The position numbers were made by a program, and so were the translations under genes. The notes beneath the pieces were generated by a model. That model did no database searches. It was not told the origin of the DNA and saw only the letters and a list, made by a program, of their open reading frames with translations. From Candidatus Krumholzibacteriota bacterium (lineage in GTDB: Bacteria; Krumholzibacteriota; Krumholzibacteriia; LZORAL124-64-63), in the NCBI GenBank assembly GCA_024275485.1, contig JAJRZA010000104.1, forward strand, positions 1 through 35,287: DNA of 35,287 nucleotides. Reading direction: 5' to 3'. Position 1 is the stretch's first letter, and every line of letters starts with the position of its first letter. Below, piece after piece: positions 6,909 through 15,371 of this stretch.

Positions 6909-8744
6909 ATGTGGCATAGCCTGAAAAAACTACTGGGCCTGGGTTCCAACGTTCATGGTCCCTTCTTTGTCATCCACCTTCGTTACCAAATGGATGCGCC
7001 CTTTCCCCAGTACGACGCCCGTCGTCCTTTTCGTATCCTCTCCTATCTTGAAGCCCGCAACCTGTTACAAAAGGGCACATTGCGTCGCCCACGGGCCGCC
7101 ACAATCCAGCAACTTCAAATGGTGCACGACCCTCTTTACCTACATTCCCTGGAAGAAGAAGGAGCCCTCGAACCCATTCTCGGTTTCCGTCTGAACAACA
7201 AAAGCCAGGACAGATTCCTTTGTTTCCAGCGCATGATGTGCGGTGGAACCGTGCGCGCGGCCCGCCTCGCAACCAAACGAAAAGAGGTGGCGGTCAATCT
7301 GGGTGGCGGATTTCACCACGCTTCGGCCGATCACGGCTCCGGGTTCTGTGTTTTCAACGATGTGGCCATCGCCGTGGCGTCTCTGCGGGCCAAGGGTTTC
7401 GACCGCCCCATCCTGATCATCGATCTGGATCTGCACGATGGCGACGGCACTCGCTCCATATTCGCCGACGACCCCACTGTGCACACCTTCTCCATCCACA
7501 ACAAGACCCTGGACCACGATCAGGCCATCGCTTCGACAAGCATCGAGTTGGGCAGCGGTGTCGAGGATGAGCAATACCTGCAGGAACTGGAGAAACAGCT
7601 ACCCCCTTTGCTGCGGGAGTTTGAACCGGGCCTGGTTTTTTATCTGGCCGGAAGCGATCCCGGAGCCAGAGACAAGCTGGGCGACTGGAACATCAGTCTG
7701 GAGGGAATGCTGGCGAGGGATCGGTTCGTCATGAACCTGGTTCGAACGGGTGAACCGGACCTGGACATTCCCTGTGTGATTCTGCTGGCCGGTGGCTACG
7801 GAAGTCATGCCTGGCGTCACGGCGCGGCCTTTTTTCAATGGCTGTTGAGCGGCACCCACAGTCTCGACATCCCGTTGGAGCTGGAGTTGCCCGTGGGACA
7901 CTACCGTCGGCTCACCCGCTTGATGAAAACTCCCGTCATGATGCCCGACGAAAAGGTGGATGGAAAAGACGGAAAACCCGGACCATCAAATGATGACGAT
8001 TGGGGCCTCAGTGAAGAAGAGTTGGGCATGCCGGGGGAAAAAGTGGAGACTCGTTTTCTGGGCACTTTTTCCCGTTACGCCGTGGAGTTCGCCCTGGTGG
8101 AATACGGTTTGATGGACCGGCTGCACCAGCTGGGCTACAAGGAGCTGCGTCTGGCCATGGACCTGGATGATCCCCTGGGCCACACTCTTCGGGTTCAAAC
8201 CGGCGGAGTCGACCCCTTGGTGGTTCTGGAACTCAAGTTGAAAATTGATCGTCCGCGTGATTCGGAACGGGCCTTCTTGTCCGTGGAATGGTTGCTCATC
8301 CAGGATTCGCGATCCCGCTTTGAAATGTCGCGCCCTTTACTGCCGGGCCAGAAATATCCCGGCCTGGGATTTCTCCGAGACACCGCCGCAGTGCTGGTGA
8401 TTCTTTGCGAACGCCTGAAACTGGACGGCCTTGCTTTCACGCCAACCCACTACCATTTGGCGGCCCTGTCCAGGCCCTTGGCACTTTGTCCGGACCCGGG
8501 GGATGAAGGCCGCTTCCGAGCCCTCAAGGAATCGCTGGCAGGTTTGGACTTGCGACAGGCGGGGATGGCCGTGGAGTCAGGCAAGGTGATGGATGAATTG
8601 ACTGGTGAGCCGCTGATCTGGCAACCATCCCGTCTGATCATCCCGGTCAGCAAAACCCAAAAGCGGGATTTTGCTTCTGAGGACTTCCGGCGACTGGTCA
8701 CCGCCAGTGAAGAAGCATCGCATTTTCGCTTGAGGCGACCCTGA
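6909..8744 (+). CDS. Histone-deacetylase-family zinc hydrolase with extra C-terminal domain
   Basis: Residues about 20-325 form an arginase/deacetylase-fold HDAC domain. All key residues are visible: the His pair His136-His137 (GGGFHHASADHGSGF), zinc ligands Asp174 and His176 in DLDLHDGDG, zinc ligand Asp250 in AGSDPGARD, and transition-state Tyr297 in LLAGGYG. It should therefore be an active zinc deacetylase or deacylase on an acyl-lysine, acetylated polyamine or similar amide. After an acidic linker (about 338-375), some 235 more residues form a separate domain (from LGTFSRYAVEFALVEYGLMD) with no motif I recognise. Bacterial HDAC relatives usually end near 310-370 residues, so 611 is long. 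The ATG at 6909 is chosen; a TTG at 6882 would overlap the previous gene. No signal peptide is seen. It probably shares a transcript with the DUF5916 gene. Confidence 0.88.
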   Translation: MWHSLKKLLGLGSNVHGPFFVIHLRYQMDAPFPQYDARRPFRILSYLEARNLLQKGTLRRPRAATIQQLQMVHDPLYLHSLEEEGALEPILGFRLNNKSQDRFLCFQRMMCGGTVRAARLATKRKEVAVNLGGGFHHASADHGSGFCVFNDVAIAVASLRAKGFDRPILIIDLDLHDGDGTRSIFADDPTVHTFSIHNKTLDHDQAIASTSIELGSGVEDEQYLQELEKQLPPLLREFEPGLVFYLAGSDPGARDKLGDWNISLEGMLARDRFVMNLVRTGEPDLDIPCVILLAGGYGSHAWRHGAAFFQWLLSGTHSLDIPLELELPVGHYRRLTRLMKTPVMMPDEKVDGKDGKPGPSNDDDWGLSEEELGMPGEKVETRFLGTFSRYAVEFALVEYGLMDRLHQLGYKELRLAMDLDDPLGHTLRVQTGGVDPLVVLELKLKIDRPRDSERAFLSVEWLLIQDSRSRFEMSRPLLPGQKYPGLGFLRDTAAVLVILCERLKLDGLAFTPTHYHLAALSRPLALCPDPGDEGRFRALKESLAGLDLRQAGMAVESGKVMDELTGEPLIWQPSRLIIPVSKTQKRDFASEDFRRLVTASEEASHFRLRRP

Positions 8745-8781
8745 TGGACCCACTGGTGTCGGGCACAGGTCAGACCAGGGA

Positions 8782-9342
8782 TCAGACCAACAAACTTCCT
8801 GTCAGATAAACCGACTCCAGCACCAGGACCCCCACCAGCGTTCGATGCATGCTTGAGCGCAGGAAGGTTCGCGCACTGGCCAAAACCACATTCACGGGAT
8901 GATTGCGTTGCAAGTCCATAATCACCGGCGGACGCTCTTTGTCAAAAAGGGCAAATCCTGACTCCAGGCGAGGATCCCCGGGAGCCAGTTTTTTGGCCTT
9001 CAACAAATACCGGTAACCCTGCTCCAGGCGGGATCCCAGCAAATGGATGTAGGCCAATGCGTAATACCCGGCTGGCGATTGAGGTGCCAGACGCACCGCT
9101 TCGGAAGCCAGCTTGGTGGCGGAAACAAAACGCCCCGTGGCCTCGGCCACGCAAATAGACAAGCCCGCCATGGCGTCGGCATCACGAGGGTTGTCTATCA
9201 AAATACGCTGGAACCGTTTCTCCGCTCCACCGCGATCTCCCTCGAAGAGAAGCCCGTAGGCAGCGCATACGACGGGACTTGCATCCATGCCCGTGCAATT
9301 TGATTGCTTGCCCAGGCCCAACAGTTGGTGAAATTCACTCAT
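8782..9342 (-). CDS. Tetratricopeptide-repeat protein with hydrophobic C-terminus
   Basis: The 186-residue product contains about three TPR units between residues 25 and 125. The repeat pattern is visible in AAYGLLFEGDRGGAEKRFQR with ILIDNPRDADAMAGL, then ASEAVRLAPQSPAGYYALAY and LLKAKKLAPGDPRLES. TPRs bind partner proteins. The last 22 residues are hydrophobic (LVGVLVLESVYLTGSLLV) and could anchor the protein in the membrane, although no charged tail follows. The ATG at 9342 has a strong GAGGAAG site five bases before it. It converges on the deacetylase gene with a gap of 37 bases. The 221 bases upstream, up to the S9 remnant, show no other gene. The partner and role are unknown. Confidence 0.72.
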   Translation of the reverse strand: MSEFHQLLGLGKQSNCTGMDASPVVCAAYGLLFEGDRGGAEKRFQRILIDNPRDADAMAGLSICVAEATGRFVSATKLASEAVRLAPQSPAGYYALAYIHLLGSRLEQGYRYLLKAKKLAPGDPRLESGFALFDKERPPVIMDLQRNHPVNVVLASARTFLRSSMHRTLVGVLVLESVYLTGSLLV

Positions 9343-9563
9343 GATTCTTCCTCATCGGGCTTCTTGCCCTCCCCCATCTTGCGCAATTTCCGCCCTGTGC
9401 TACCGGTTTTTCCTTGCGATTCCCTCTGCTTCCTCGTGCACCCTTCATGGTTTACCACTTGCATTGATTGGGCCGGACACGACAAAGGACAGCCGAAGCT
9501 GCCCTTTGCTATCAAATAAGTTGCAATATCTCGACAGGTTTCATCAGGCCCGACGCCACCTCA

Positions 9564-11730
9564 TTATTCCCACCGTTGCTGCCAAGCTTCCGGTTGTTCC
9601 CTGCAAAAACGATCAAACCATTCCAGCAGCATGGTGCGATGAGACACTCGATTGTCCCAGCTATCACTGATGCCGTGCCCTTCACCCGGAAAAACATCCA
9701 TTTCCACCGTTCGGTCCAACACCGACAAGGCCGTAAACAGCTGATCCGATTCACCGGGTGGAACGTTGGTATCGGCCGTGCCGTGCAACAGCAGCAAGGG
9801 GGTGTTGATTCGGTCCGCCCGGAACAACGGGGAATGCTCCACGAAGTATTGCTGGTCGTCCCAGGGTGTTGCCCCACCAAGGGCCATGTCGCCGTAAGTC
9901 CATCCCCAGGCCCCTTGACCCCAGTAACTGGCCAGATCGCTGATACCGGACATGGACACGGCTGCAGCATACATATCGGTGGTGGTGATCAGGTACTCGG
10001 TCATGAACCCACCGTAGGATCCGCCATAGACTCCCATGGCATCCCGATCCAGCCACGGATTCTGTTCCAGGATATTGACGGTGCCATCGACAATATCAGC
10101 CGCCGCGAGAGTGTTGAAGCGGCGGATAAAACCAAGCCTCGATTTCGACACCCCCGGTGCCCACGAAACTGGCCTCCACCGGTTCACTCCAAAGCCAGTT
10201 TTCGTCCCAACCGGCCGCAAAGCTCTCCAGCAAACGGCTCTTGCCCCCAGTTTCGGCACTGTACAAGGAGCCCGGGTCACTCGTGGAGGAGGCGGAAAAA
10301 AGAAGGCCCCCGCCATCGGGGCTGACGGCCAGGGATCCCAGGCTCTCACCAGACAATTCAATCAACTCCACCGCCCAGTCTTTTTTCGGATTCAGCCGAG
10401 CCAGCTTTTTATAGGACTTGTCGGTTGTCAGAACCAGCAACCCGCCCTTGCTGTCGAACCGTGGCAGACCACCGCCCACATCAAAGGCCAAATTCAAATC
10501 AGTGGTTAAACGCTCGAATTTTCCCGTTGCCAGATCCAATCGCCAGATCTGCTTGTTGTAGACGTTGTGCTTGGTGCAGTGTTTGGGAATGGAAGATGGA
10601 TTTACCGTCCGCAGAAAAAATCGCGTCGTCCAGCACCTTGTCAGCCGGGGTGGTCAGTACTCGTCGGGCACCGGTGACGAGGTCCAACAAGTGCAGGTGG
10701 GGCACCGGAGTGAAGTCGGTCACCCTTTCGCGCGGGTGGACGTATCGGCGGTTGCCCTCTTCAGGGTCGGCTTCTGCGTACGCCGCCGTGGAAGCAAAAA
10801 GCAGGTATCGACCATCTGGACTGATTTTCATCATGCCCAGACCGGGTTCGTCACGCAAAACCGTGCGCATGGGCCCCGCGGGTCCACTCCAAACCAAAAG
10901 ATCAGAACCTTCGTCCCCTGGTTGACGCAGGAGCAGGTCTTCACTGTCCGGTAAAAATGCAACTGGCTTGGCTTTACCGCCACCAAGACCCGAAGCCAAC
11001 AAGCGTCCCTTTTGGTCCATAACATCGAGACGGTCCAACTCCGGTTCCCGGCGACTGAGTTTTCGAACCATGATTTTGCCACCATCGGGCATGGCCAAAG
11101 ATCCGACCCGCAGTTGGCTGGCATAGTCTTCAAACCGCGTCAAGGGGACCTGGCGCTGCAAAGTCCACTCGGCCCTGGTGGCGTCGATCACCCTGGCGAT
11201 CAGACTGGTTGACCCAACCGCACGGCCATAAACCGTGACCCAACCTGGGTCCAGGGTCGTATTTCCAGTGAATTCATCATCGGCTCCTTCGGAGTCCAAC
11301 TTTTCACCATTACAATACAAAACCGTCACACCTGTAGACTGAATTCCACTTCCGCCCTGGAATCCAGATGCAATACTGCTGCCAGCCAATGGATATCCTC
11401 ATCAGGGAAACGAACCGAGCCATCGGCCCCGCAATCCACTTGTTGCCATTGCAGATCCTGGCCTGGCACCAGGGAAAAATTCAGGTCCGGGTTGGGCAAA
11501 ACCCGGCCGGGATCAATTTCCGGCACCTCTTGATGCTCTCCGCGGGGAAACGAGGCAACTTCGGTGACCGCAGGGGTGGGCAAGGGTCCCAGAACCAGGA
11601 TTTGGTTGGAAATGACCTCCTCAAGCGGATCGTCCTGTGGATCCTCCCCAGCCTGAACCGAAGGATTCACAAGCCCTGACAGATAAACCAGGGCAACTGC
11701 CAGAACAAGGGAATTGCGTGTGCAGAACAT
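9564..11730 (-). pseudogene. Decayed secreted S9 prolyl-oligopeptidase-family peptidase
   Basis: The gene begins at ATG 11730 with AAGGAG six bases upstream and a signal peptide (TRNSLVLAVALVYLSGL). Reading the peptidase requires four frame segments. The first ends near 11340 (EVEFSLQ, continuing as GVTVLYCNGE one base over). The second is a beta-propeller-like region with SPDGRYLLFAS to about 10580, where the next segment resumes with NKQIWRLDLATGKFERLT. The third stops after VEIEAWFYPP near 10120, where the hydrolase domain should begin. The fourth resumes at ADIVDGTVNILEQNPWLD. Catalytic Ser (GGSYGGFM), Asp (HGTADTNVP) and His (GEGHGI) remain. About 80 residues normally found between the third and fourth parts, including the HGGP oxyanion region, are absent in every frame, so a deletion as well as frameshifts occurred. 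No active enzyme can be made from this sequence as given. Confidence 0.85.
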
Positions 11731-11801
11731 AAAATCTCCTTGGCAGATTAAAACTCTGTAAGAACTCTGGAACAGATCTTGCGATGTCAACAATATCGAT
11801 T

Positions 11802-11830
11802 ATTGTACCGCCGACAAGCAAGAATTCCAA
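11802..11830 (-). promoter_or_regulatory. Putative sigma-70 promoter of the S9 peptidase remnant
   Basis: On the minus strand, TTGGAA (11825-11830) and TACAAT (11802-11807) are separated by 17 bases, a good match to vegetative -35 and -10 elements. Transcription would start near 11795, about 65 bases before the ATG at 11730. The inverted-repeat element at 11838 begins only 7 bases upstream of the -35 box. Confidence 0.4.
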
Positions 11831-11837
11831 TGATTGG

Positions 11838-11974
11838 GTTGTGCCCCGGAGAATGTTGCTGGGCCTAAAACCGGCCCCTTTTTTGATGTACAGCGTATTT
11901 TTAATGTGTTTGAAGTTGCAGTTTATGGGTATTTTTGGCTTTTTGGAGATCAGCAACATTCTCTTGGGCACAAC
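11838..11974. mobile_element. 137-bp inverted-repeat element, MITE-like
   Basis: Two 24-base arms, 11838-11861 and 11951-11974, are complementary at 22 positions: GTTGTGCCC, two unmatched bases, then GAGAATGTTGCTG, against its complement on the right. They enclose 89 bases that are much richer in A and T than the surrounding genes. A third copy of the arm (20 of 23 bases) occurs at 35108, beside an unidentified leftward gene. This suggests a short non-autonomous transposable element, with the arms as terminal inverted repeats. No clean target duplication is seen; CAATGAT occurs on both sides (11828 and 11980), but is not flush with the right arm. A structured intergenic RNA is the alternative. 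Confidence 0.55.
11861..11884 (+). terminator. Rho-independent terminator-like hairpin inside the inverted-repeat element
   Basis: A 5-bp GC stem, GGGCC (11861-11865) with GGCCC (11873-11877), and a 7-base loop are followed by six T residues (11879-11884). No rightward gene ends here, so it would block read-through into the CBM48 gene at 12004 or act as an attenuator. The stem is short, so the call is modest. Confidence 0.35.
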
Positions 11975-12003
11975 CTTCACAATGATGGATGAGGGAGAAA
12001 ACC

Positions 12004-12321
12004 ATGGGTCTGCAAATACGTTTTCTGAAATCAAGGCCGATCGGCAAGGTTACTTTCCGTTTGCCGAAAGAAGCTGCCGCCGAAGCCACCGCCGTCAATC
12101 TTGTGGGTGAGTTCAACAACTGGGACAAGACCACATTGCCCATGACCCGCTTGAAAAATGGTGAATTTAAAGTCACCATCGATTTGCCCGTGGGTCGCGA
12201 GTACCACTTTCGATATCTGATCAGCAATCCCGAGGGCACAACCTGGGAAAACGATTGGACTGCTGACAAATATGCGTCCAGTGGCTTTTTCGGATCAGAA
12301 AACTCGGTTTTGGTTCTCTAA
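12004..12321 (+). CDS. Stand-alone CBM48 (glycogen-binding, isoamylase N-terminal-like) protein
   Basis: The 105-residue product is a single CBM48/AMPK-beta-type domain. It shows VTFRLPKEAAAEATAVNLVG, the signature GEFNNWDKTTLPM with the Trp expected to stack on glucose chains, and the strand GREYHFRYLI ending in WENDWTADKY. This family binds alpha-glucans such as glycogen. There is no signal peptide, so it should be cytoplasmic. The ATG at 12004 follows GGAG at seven bases; an ATG at 11989 lies upstream in frame but has no ribosome site. No catalytic domain is attached and no glycogen gene is nearby, so it may act as a targeting or sensing subunit. Such short proteins are known in several bacterial phyla without assigned roles. 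Confidence 0.85.
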   Translation: MGLQIRFLKSRPIGKVTFRLPKEAAAEATAVNLVGEFNNWDKTTLPMTRLKNGEFKVTIDLPVGREYHFRYLISNPEGTTWENDWTADKYASSGFFGSENSVLVL

Positions 12322-12371
12322 GGAATCCCTCTAAAGGTTTTACTTATTTGGCCGACAATCAGGCAGACTTC

Positions 12372-12399
12372 CGGAATTACCCGGACGGAATTACCCGGA
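12372..12399. repeat. Perfect tandem 14-bp direct repeat upstream of the chemoreceptor gene
   Basis: CGGAATTACCCGGA occurs twice without spacing (12372-12385 and 12386-12399), ending 48 bases before the chemoreceptor ATG. Each unit contains CCGG and CCCGG separated by five or six bases, so it can fold. It is followed by the palindrome GGCCGGCC and TTT. An operator pair or a small attenuator are both possible. Confidence 0.55.
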
Positions 12400-12447
12400 G
12401 GCCGGCCTTTGTTGTCTGGCACCTTGAATTTTTCAGTGAGGTAAATC

Positions 12448-14496
12448 ATGAGTTTGCGGCAGAAAATCCTGCTCCCAATCCTGCTGTCTGTTTTTGTTGC
12501 AGGAATTGGGACTTTTATTGGCGTTACAATGACGGTGGGTGATCTGGTTGACAGCCAGGTTGCCGACAAACAGAGTTCTCTCAAGAAAAATATGGACCAG
12601 GCCGTGGATGTTAAGATCCATGAGTATCATGCTTTCCTTCAGGCCGCCGAAACAGAAGCCTTGAATCAGGCTGCCGTCTTTACCGAATTGCCTGAAGTAC
12701 ATGCTGCCTACAATCTGGCCATGAGCGGAAATATCAACAATGAATCCGATGCCATCTGCCAGCAAGCCCGGGAACAACTGCGTCAGGTGGTGGCTCCTTT
12801 TGCCAGTGGATACAGTGCCCGCACTGGAAACAAAGACTTCCGCATGCATTTCCATTTGCCAAGCAATCGCAGCTTTGTCCGGGTTTGGCGCAAAGACTGG
12901 CAGGCCAAGCGTGGCGGAAAGAAAGTCGACATCAGTGACGACTTGAGCAGCTTCCGCAAAACAGTTGTTCAGGTGAACAAAACCCATCAGCCTGTCAGTG
13001 GCATTGAGATTGGTCGCGGCGGCTTTGTGGTTCGGGGCGTGCAACCGATCAATTCCAATGGCAACCACCTTGGGTCCGTGGAATACATGACGGGTTTCCT
13101 GCCCATCGCCCAAAACCTTGTTGGCAGCGACAAGGAAAATTTCGCCATCTACATGGCTGCGGACAACCTGTCCACGGCTCGCAAACTCCAGGACCCAGTA
13201 AAGTATCCAGTATTGGCTGACAAATACGTCTTTTGCGCCGCCACCAATCCCGAATTGGCCCGTCAGATGGCCAGCCCGGAATTGCTTGATCAGGGTTTGA
13301 AAGGCAAAACCCTCATTGTTAAAGACAACTTTCAGGTGGCCGCCTTCCCCATTGAAGACTTTTCCGGCAAACCGGTGGGTGTGATACTGATGACCCTGGA
13401 CATCTCCCAGGATCTTGCCGCCATGGCCGCCATCGAAGCGGAAGGAAGTCGCGCCACCACCGGTTTGATGGTCGGGATTGGCATTGCCACCATCATCGCC
13501 ATGCTCCTCATTGGTGGATTGATGTTCGTCATCGTGCGCCGCATCAACAACACCCTTGAGATTTTGATTCAGGATTTGTCGGCCGGGTCGGATCAGATCA
13601 CCCAGGCCAGCAACCAGGTGGCCGGATCCAGTGGTCAGCTGGCCGAAAGTTCCGGCACTGCTGCCGCCAGCCTGGAAGAAACAGGTGCATCGCTCACGGA
13701 GATGGCCAGCCAAACCCAGAGCAACAGCAATACTGCCGATAAAGCCAGCCAGATCGCTTCTGCTGCCCGCACCGCCTCCGAAAAAGGCATGGAGGCCATG
13801 GAGCGGTTGAACGACAGCATCAGCAAGATCAAGGATTCCTCCGACCAGACTGCCAAAATTCTCAAGACCATCGACGAGATCGCTTTCCAGACCAATCTTT
13901 TGGCCCTGAACGCGGCTGTGGAAGCCGCCCGGGCGGGAGATGCCGGCAAAGGCTTTGCCGTGGTGGCCGAAGAGGTGCGCAACCTGGCCGGGCGCAGTGC
14001 CGAAGCGGCCCGCAGCACCGCCGGCCTGATCCACGAGAGTCAGGAAAATTCCAACAATGGGGTGGTCGTCAACTCTGAAGTGGCCGAGATGCTGGCCACC
14101 ATCAACGAAGAAATCGGCAAGGCCGCAGAGTTGATGGGCGAAGTCAACATAGCCAGCAGCGAACAATCCCGGGGTATCAACGAAATCACCAAAGCCGTGG
14201 ATTCACTGGACCAGGTTACCCAGAGAAATGCCGCCAGCAGCGAAGAGATCGCCGCCGCCGGGGAAGAGCTTTCAGCCCAGGCCCATGAATTGGATAACAT
14301 GGTCGGTGTGCTTGTTGAATTGGCAACCGGGAGGAAACCGGAGGGTTCCGGGTATCCGGCCCCGGTCTCCTACAACCCGCCTGCGTCAAATCCTGTTGCG
14401 GCGGCCGCACCCGCAGCCTGGAATTCGGCACCTGCACCTGGGGCTGCCCCCAATGTTGTCATCCCTCTGGATGAAGATGAGGAAATCGTCATTTGA
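12448..14496 (+). CDS. Methyl-accepting chemotaxis protein with double-Cache periplasmic sensor
   Basis: The 682-residue product is a transmembrane chemoreceptor. A first membrane segment (about residues 7-30) and a second (about 339-362, [20 protein letters not shown]) flank a large periplasmic sensor. The sensor fits the dCache_3 type: [20 protein letters not shown], then [33 protein letters not shown] and [11 protein letters not shown]. The cytoplasmic signalling domain has the invariant CheA/CheW-contacting tip around residues 476-517 ([38 protein letters not shown]). No clear HAMP domain lies between the second membrane segment and the coiled coil, where one is usual. The C-terminus is a Pro/Ala-rich tail ending in acidic LDEDEEIVI, not the NWETF-type CheR docking site. 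The ATG has GAGG eight bases before it. Ligand unknown; no chemotaxis kinase is nearby. Confidence 0.93.
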   Translation: MSLRQKILLPILLSVFVAGIGTFIGVTMTVGDLVDSQVADKQSSLKKNMDQAVDVKIHEYHAFLQAAETEALNQAAVFTELPEVHAAYNLAMSGNINNESDAICQQAREQLRQVVAPFASGYSARTGNKDFRMHFHLPSNRSFVRVWRKDWQAKRGGKKVDISDDLSSFRKTVVQVNKTHQPVSGIEIGRGGFVVRGVQPINSNGNHLGSVEYMTGFLPIAQNLVGSDKENFAIYMAADNLSTARKLQDPVKYPVLADKYVFCAATNPELARQMASPELLDQGLKGKTLIVKDNFQVAAFPIEDFSGKPVGVILMTLDISQDLAAMAAIEAEGSRATTGLMVGIGIATIIAMLLIGGLMFVIVRRINNTLEILIQDLSAGSDQITQASNQVAGSSGQLAESSGTAAASLEETGASLTEMASQTQSNSNTADKASQIASAARTASEKGMEAMERLNDSISKIKDSSDQTAKILKTIDEIAFQTNLLALNAAVEAARAGDAGKGFAVVAEEVRNLAGRSAEAARSTAGLIHESQENSNNGVVVNSEVAEMLATINEEIGKAAELMGEVNIASSEQSRGINEITKAVDSLDQVTQRNAASSEEIAAAGEELSAQAHELDNMVGVLVELATGRKPEGSGYPAPVSYNPPASNPVAAAAPAAWNSAPAPGAAPNVVIPLDEDEEIVI

Positions 14497-14521
14497 TTTA
14501 TCTTGGATGACAATTCTCCGA

Positions 14522-14550
14522 GCCGGCGGCCCATGGTCGCCGGCATTTCT
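14522..14550 (+). terminator. Intrinsic terminator of the chemoreceptor gene
   Basis: GCCGGCG (14522-14528) pairs perfectly with CGCCGGC (14538-14544) around a 9-base loop and is followed by ATTTCTTT. It lies 26 bases after the chemoreceptor stop codon, in the expected orientation. Confidence 0.6.
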
Positions 14551-14657
14551 TTGGCCAGTGCCATATCAGCAGAATATTGCCCATGGTAATTCCTCCATCC
14601 CAATGCCATAATCCACTTAAGATTTCCCACACACTCCCAGCATCCCAAGGATGGCCC

Positions 14658-15326
14658 ATGTTCCAACGCAAACCCCTGCGCGACGATGTGCAGAAGGAAA
14701 TCCTCAATCGCATTGTCGACGGCCGTCTCGCTGCCGGCTCCCGCATCAACGAGACTCACCTGGCGGTCGACATGGGATTGAGCCGAACTCCCCTGCGCGA
14801 AGCCATGATCTCCCTGGTGGCCAAGCAATACCTCAGCAGCGATATGGGGCGCGGTTTTGCCGTCCCGCCACTGGATCCGGTTCAGTTCAGGGAAATCCAG
14901 GCCATGCTCAGCAGGTTGGAACCGTTTGCACTCTCGGAAGCCAGTGCCCTGAGCTCCCAAACCGTGATGGAGCTGTACAACCTCATCAACCGGGCCAGGA
15001 TGAAGCTGGGGAGCGAACCGATTTGGCCCCAACAGGCCGAGGCCCTGACTATCCTGGTTTACCAATGGTCAACCCTGGTGATGAGTCACGGTCCCAATCA
15101 AACCCTGCAAACAGAAATCGCAAGGCTTCAGGGACTGGCCGGCCGTTTCTGGTTCCAGGTGGCTCGTCGGGGATTTCCTTTCGAAGATCTCCTGGCATCC
15201 TATTCACAATTGTACGAGCTCCTGCGAAGCGGGCGAACCCGGGAAGCCTGCACCCACTGGCAAGATCAAACCATGCGTTTCAGCGAACCTGCGGCCAGCA
15301 TTCTTGCCAGGCCCAATGCCGATTGA
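14658..15326 (+). CDS. GntR-family transcriptional regulator (FadR/FCD-like)
   Basis: The 222-residue product has a GntR winged helix at residues about 5-75: LRDDVQKEILNRIVDGRLAA, GSRINETHLAVDMGLSRTPL, REAMISLVAKQYL and GRGFAVPPL. The remaining 145 residues are helical, in the position of an FCD ligand-binding domain, but the usual Asp and three His metal ligands are not obvious, so the ligand type is uncertain. The ATG at 14658 follows AAGGA at seven bases; an in-frame start at 14577 lacks the conserved beginning. GntR regulators usually control neighbouring metabolic genes. Here the next gene is of unknown function and no catabolic operon is adjacent, so the target cannot be named. Confidence 0.87.
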   Translation: MFQRKPLRDDVQKEILNRIVDGRLAAGSRINETHLAVDMGLSRTPLREAMISLVAKQYLSSDMGRGFAVPPLDPVQFREIQAMLSRLEPFALSEASALSSQTVMELYNLINRARMKLGSEPIWPQQAEALTILVYQWSTLVMSHGPNQTLQTEIARLQGLAGRFWFQVARRGFPFEDLLASYSQLYELLRSGRTREACTHWQDQTMRFSEPAASILARPNAD

Positions 15327-15371
15327 TTGCTTTGGTTGTATCCTGTACATTCATCTCTGGAGGAGGAATTT

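Noticed and set aside
8761-8790. Direct repeat of TCAGACCA in the gap between the deacetylase and TPR genes
   Set aside because: Only eight bases twice, partly inside the end of a coding region; not distinguishable from chance.
11621-12110. Small open frames across the inverted-repeat element on both strands
   Set aside because: They span the S9 remnant, its promoter and the repeat arms, have no family resemblance and no ribosome sites.
12433-14166. Leftward open frame of 577 codons
   Set aside because: It lies fully opposite the chemoreceptor gene, which has all family motifs. Long antisense frames are common in GC-rich genes; this one has a His- and Gly-rich shadow composition.
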